Positions 60,615 through 64,000 of a DNA stretch of 64,000 nt are shown piece after piece. The stretch is from NCBI GenBank assembly GCA_023381355.1, contig JAMCUL010000020.1, forward strand, positions 1 to 64,000, given 5' to 3'. Every line of letters begins with the position of its first letter. The first letter of the stretch is position 1. The position numbers were made by a program, and so were the translations under genes. Below the pieces are notes generated by a model that saw only the letters and a list, made by a program, of their open reading frames with translations, was not told where the DNA came from and ran no database searches. Origin of the DNA: Thermoplasmatota archaeon (GTDB taxonomy: Archaea; Thermoplasmatota; Thermoplasmata; Thermoplasmatales; Thermoplasmataceae).

Positions 60615-61820
60615 TTAGAGCCTTATACCTTCGGCATACTTCTCGACTGTCTCCTGGAACCTCTTATTCTTGCTTCTCTCCACAAGTGAGCCTATGAAGC
60701 CACCTGTTATGAGGGTAATGGCATCATTATGGCCGATTCCCCTGCTTTCCAGATAGAGTATCTGGTCTGAATCCACTGAACTGATTGCAGAGGCGTGCTT
60801 CGATCTGGTATTTGCATTCTTGATCTGGAGACCTGGTTTAGAGTTTGCAAAGCCATCCTTTGAAAGCAGGAGAATCCTTGAATCATAAAAGCCGGTTGAT
60901 TCAACACTTTCCAGCTCAATATCAATGTTCCCGCGATGAATCGTTGAACTCTTTCCTGTCACAACTCCCCTTACCTGTATGTCGGCCGATGAATGCTTCC
61001 CGATCTCGAAACTGCTATCCCTGATATCAATTTCCTGTGTTCCGTCACTGAAACTTGCCCCGAAGACACGGTAATCCGAATTGTCACCCTCCTGGTAAGA
61101 TTCATCGCAGAAAATAACCTTGTCCGAACCATGATTTACATGGAATATCCTGAAAGATGAATCTTTCTTCTGGAATGACCTTATGAACGTGAAATCCACG
61201 ACTGAGTGATTCTTATCCTGCAGGTAATTGTAATCCACACTTGCACCCTCATCGAGGAATATATAGGTTGATTTTCCCTGTACACACTTCCTGGCTTCGT
61301 CATCTGCACTAAATATTTCCTCTGTTATGGTCACCTTGGAGAATGGCCCCACCATGATCACATTCTTTTGTGAACCGGATTTACTTGCCTCCTCTGAGAA
61401 AATTGTCACTTCTGTCTTAACATCCCTGCCAATACTGATGAAATAGCCTGAAGTCCAGGATGCATTTACGAGGAATTCTTCCCTCTCCCTGCCCTTCTGT
61501 TCCCATACTTCCGGTGGAATCTCATCAAGCGCCTCCGTCATATTCCTGAATACAACACCTTTCTTTTCAGTTCCCTTCAGTATGAATCCATTTCGCAGGT
61601 TAAGATCATACCCTTCCCGGATATTTCCTTCCTCGCTCTTCTTTATGCCTGTGGCCATCTCCTCCAGGTCCTTTTCCGTGTACTTAACATAATCTTTCGA
61701 TGTTGGACTTTCCTTGTAGTTCCGGACCGGAGTCTTTAGGAAGAGAAGGAATGAATCCTGCCTGTAGTCATAGGCAGGGTCTTTCAGTCTTGTCTTGAGA
61801 AGATCTGAAAACTGTTCCAT
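60615..61820 (-). CDS. sufD: Fe-S assembly protein SufD
   Basis: 401 residues. The C-terminal two thirds is the SufBD beta-helix (RGVVTGKSSTIHRGNIDIEL, KHASAISSVDSDQILYLESR, GHNDAITLITGGFIGSLVER). The N-terminal region is divergent, as usual for archaeal SufD. It pairs with SufB on the SufC ATPases. It starts 6 bases after the sufB stop. Confidence 0.92.
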   Translation of the reverse strand: MEQFSDLLKTRLKDPAYDYRQDSFLLFLKTPVRNYKESPTSKDYVKYTEKDLEEMATGIKKSEEGNIREGYDLNLRNGFILKGTEKKGVVFRNMTEALDEIPPEVWEQKGREREEFLVNASWTSGYFISIGRDVKTEVTIFSEEASKSGSQKNVIMVGPFSKVTITEEIFSADDEARKCVQGKSTYIFLDEGASVDYNYLQDKNHSVVDFTFIRSFQKKDSSFRIFHVNHGSDKVIFCDESYQEGDNSDYRVFGASFSDGTQEIDIRDSSFEIGKHSSADIQVRGVVTGKSSTIHRGNIDIELESVESTGFYDSRILLLSKDGFANSKPGLQIKNANTRSKHASAISSVDSDQILYLESRGIGHNDAITLITGGFIGSLVERSKNKRFQETVEKYAEGIRL

Positions 61821-61826
61821 TCGGGA

Positions 61827-63275
61827 TCATCCCACTGCACCAAGCTTGCCCATTTCAAGCTTGACAAGCCTGTTCATCTCGATTGCGAACTCCATGGGTA
61901 TCTCCCTCATCACATCGTCAAGGAAGCCAAGCACTATCATTGATGAGGCCTCATCCTCTGAAAGACCTCTTGATCTCAGATATGTGAGTTCCTCTGTCCC
62001 GATCTTCCCGACTGTGGCCTCATGCGAGAAGGTCCCGGTTGGCTCGTAAATCTCATCATGGGGGTATGTGAATGACTGTGACTGGTCATTTATCAGCAAT
62101 GCATCGCACTGGACCCTGCTTCTCGATTCAATCGCACCCTTGTTCATTCTCAGGAGTCCCCTGTAAATTGCCTTTCCGTCGTCTATGCTGATACTTTTTG
62201 CAATGATCTTTGATGATGTATGCGGGGCCATGTGTATTGCCTTTGCCCCCGTATCCTTGATTGTTCCAGGGCCCGCAAGAGAAATGTTAAGGTTGGATGT
62301 TGACGCATATGGGCCCCTCAGGTAGGATGAGGGATATATCATTGTTATCTTTGAACCCAGTGAGCCCCCCACCCATTCCATCTTTGCATTCTCATCGACC
62401 CATGCCCTTTTTGTGGGCATGTTGTAGACACTCTTTGACCAGTTCTGGACACTCGTATATCTCACGTTTGAATTCTTGTGGGCATAAATCTCCACGATTG
62501 CACTGTGCAGTGAATCCTTGTCCCACCTTGGTGCTGTGCATCCCTCAATATAATGAACGCTTGACCCTTCGTCACCAACAACAATTGTGTGCTCGAACTG
62601 CCCTGTGCTTTCGTTGTTCATCCTGAAATATGTCTGGAGAGGCATATCTATGTGAACTCCCTTTGGAACATACAGGAATGAACCGCCGCTCCATACTGCC
62701 CCATTCAGGGCAGCGAACTTGTTGTCAGTCATTGGCACAGCCTTACAGAAATACTCCTTAACAAGGTCAGGGTGGTTCTTCACTGCTGAATCAAGGTCCA
62801 TGAAAACAACACCCTTGTCTTCCCATACCTTCTTCAGGGAATGATACACTCCCTCACTTTCATATTGTGCAACAGAGCCTGCGAGATATTTCTGTTCCAT
62901 TTCTGGAATCCCAAGTTTCTGGAATGTTTCCTTGATCTGGTCAGGGACATCTTCCCAGTTATTTGCCTTACGCTCATCAGGCTTGTTGTAATAGTTTGTA
63001 TTTTCCCAGTCTATTCCTGATAGGTCAGGTCCCCAGTTTGGCATTGGCTTGGATTCAAATACCTCCAGTGCCTTCAGCCTGAACCTTCTCATCCAGTCCG
63101 GTTCCTTCTTGATCTCAGATATCTCCTCAACAACCGCCCTGTTCAGTCCTTTTCCAGTTGAGTATATAGGGTTATATCTGTCCTTGAATTCCCAGTCCGT
63201 ACTCTTGGAATTCTTCAGTCCGTCAAGCAATCTTTCTATTTCCTCTTCCTTATTTTCTATCTGTACTTCCATCAT
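61827..63275 (-). CDS. sufB: Fe-S assembly scaffold SufB
   Basis: 482 residues, the most conserved Suf protein. Blocks: YYNKPDERKANNWEDVPDQI, NGAVWSGGSFLYVPKGVHID, TVVGDEGSSVHYIEGCTAPR (with the conserved Cys), WVDENAKMEWVGGSLGSKIT, SRVQCDALLINDQSQSFTYP and SHEATVGKIGTEELTYLRSR. It builds the 4Fe-4S cluster with SufC and SufD. The start, an ATG at 63275 with a second ATG right after, follows the sufC stop by 2 bases. Confidence 0.96.
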   Translation of the reverse strand: MMEVQIENKEEEIERLLDGLKNSKSTDWEFKDRYNPIYSTGKGLNRAVVEEISEIKKEPDWMRRFRLKALEVFESKPMPNWGPDLSGIDWENTNYYNKPDERKANNWEDVPDQIKETFQKLGIPEMEQKYLAGSVAQYESEGVYHSLKKVWEDKGVVFMDLDSAVKNHPDLVKEYFCKAVPMTDNKFAALNGAVWSGGSFLYVPKGVHIDMPLQTYFRMNNESTGQFEHTIVVGDEGSSVHYIEGCTAPRWDKDSLHSAIVEIYAHKNSNVRYTSVQNWSKSVYNMPTKRAWVDENAKMEWVGGSLGSKITMIYPSSYLRGPYASTSNLNISLAGPGTIKDTGAKAIHMAPHTSSKIIAKSISIDDGKAIYRGLLRMNKGAIESRSRVQCDALLINDQSQSFTYPHDEIYEPTGTFSHEATVGKIGTEELTYLRSRGLSEDEASSMIVLGFLDDVMREIPMEFAIEMNRLVKLEMGKLGAVG

Positions 63276-63277
63276 AA

Positions 63278-64000
63278 TCAGCTCCTTATCCAGTCGTAAC
63301 CCCTTTCTTCTATCTGTAGGGCAAGGTTCTTATCCCCTTCCTTTTCTATTCTCCCGTTCACAAGTATGTGTACAAAGTTCGGGTCTATGTTTTTAAGTAT
63401 TCTCTGGTAGTGGGTCACGATGAGAAATCCAACCTCGCTGCTCGCATATTCCATTATTTCATCTGCTACAAGCTTGAGGGCATCTACATCAAGGCCGGAA
63501 TCAATCTCGTCCAGAATGACGATCTTTGGCCTCAGGATGGCCATCTGCAGGATTTCAAACCTCTTCCTTTCCCCTCCGGAAAAACCATCATTCACTGATC
63601 TGGACATGAATGATTCGTCAAGTCCCACCTTCTTCAGATGTTTCTTCACATTGTCAAAGAATTGGGTGACTGTGGTCTTATCCTCAGGGTGAAGCTGCTT
63701 GTAGGCTGTTCTCAGGAAGGAGGATATCCTGACCCCGGGTATTGCAATCGGGCTCTGGAATGCCAGAAACAGGCCAGCCCTTGCCCTCTCCTCTGGAGTC
63801 TTGTGGGTGAGATCAACCCCATCCAGGACAATTGATCCCCCATCAACAATGTAGTCTGGATGCCCGATCAGCACGTTTCCAAGTGTGCTCTTTCCAGCAC
63901 CGTTTGGACCCATTAATGCGTGAATTTCCCCACCTTTCACAGTGAGATCAACGCCCTTAAGGATCTTCTTCCCGTCAATGCTTGCTGATAGACCTTTAAT
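63278..64000 (-). CDS. sufC: Fe-S assembly ATPase SufC, cut by the window end
   Basis: 241 codons are present and the frame is open at base 64000, so only the extreme N-terminus is missing. The visible start is KGLSASIDGKKILKGVDLTV. ABC motifs: Walker A HALMGPNGAGKSTLGNVLIG, signature NDGFSGGERKRFEILQMAIL, Walker B PKIVILDEIDSGLDVDALKL. A GTG at 63940 is internal and not the start. SufC powers the SufBCD scaffold. First gene of the leftward suf operon. Confidence 0.95.
   Translation of the reverse strand: MKGLSASIDGKKILKGVDLTVKGGEIHALMGPNGAGKSTLGNVLIGHPDYIVDGGSIVLDGVDLTHKTPEERARAGLFLAFQSPIAIPGVRISSFLRTAYKQLHPEDKTTVTQFFDNVKKHLKKVGLDESFMSRSVNDGFSGGERKRFEILQMAILRPKIVILDEIDSGLDVDALKLVADEIMEYASSEVGFLIVTHYQRILKNIDPNFVHILVNGRIEKEGDKNLALQIEERGYDWIRS

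Noticed and set aside
1-64000. CRISPR array or cas genes
   Set aside because: No regularly spaced repeats of 23-50 bases with unique spacers and no Cas-like proteins were seen; the only regular repeats are the three IS21 end units.

Overview
The window looks like chromosomal DNA of a Thermoplasmatales-type archaeon (acidophilic Thermoplasmata). The evidence is an archaeal DnaG-type primase, GatD/GatE, HerA-Mre11-Rad50, TatA/TatC, an 11-subunit Nuo complex without NuoEFG, a secreted sedolisin (an acid-active protease family), and many genes whose TATA-like box lies about 25-30 bases before the start codon, as for leaderless mRNAs. No taxonomic search was possible, so this is an inference from gene content.

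Layout. 1-1440 is a nest of insertion sequences: an IS110-type recombinase gene with a structured upstream RNA (a candidate bridge RNA) sits inside an IS21-type istA, which itself cuts an IS1634/IS4-type transposase. 1477-5165 holds an FMN-dependent 2-hydroxy-acid oxidase, a TIM-barrel protein with a small partner, and a membrane protein. 5942-11440 runs from dnaG and a Lon-like AAA+ ATPase without protease domain into a VWA / PP2C phosphatase / protein kinase triad of the TerY-P kind. 11531-13416 holds a 1-Cys peroxiredoxin, a small unknown and a DMT permease. 13877-18127 is a 1416-residue sedolisin with six C-terminal repeats and a membrane anchor. 18244-19802 holds a YbjQ-like protein and tatA-tatC.

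37619 down to 19791 is one long leftward gene run: two acyl-CoA dehydrogenases, a DUF72 protein, gatD-gatE, nuoABCDHIJJ'KLMN (nuoJ split in two), two small unknowns and a crotonase-fold protein whose best start is an ATT codon. A tRNA-Val(CAC) at 38187-38259 marks the start of an AT-rich accessory stretch (about 38.3-47.2 kb). It contains decayed IS630, IS5-like and ISL3-like transposase genes, unknown small genes, an amidohydrolase-like membrane protein facing an ATP-grasp ligase, and two divergent secreted proteins with hydrophobic C-termini. One of these has a four-cysteine tail and is followed by a four-helix membrane protein, a layout like an archaeocin plus immunity gene.

From 47.2 kb the core resumes: PadR regulator with a His/Cys-rich partner, herA-mre11-rad50 (no nurA next to them), an M50 protease, an aldo/keto reductase, a zinc alcohol dehydrogenase, a surface membrane protein, and the leftward sufC-sufB-sufD-sufS-sufU iron-sulfur assembly operon, whose sufC is cut by the window end.

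The strongest leads are the IS110 candidate bridge RNA, in which one 12-nt loop strand is complementary to the DNA flanking the element, and the archaeocin-like gene pair at 44.6-46.0 kb.
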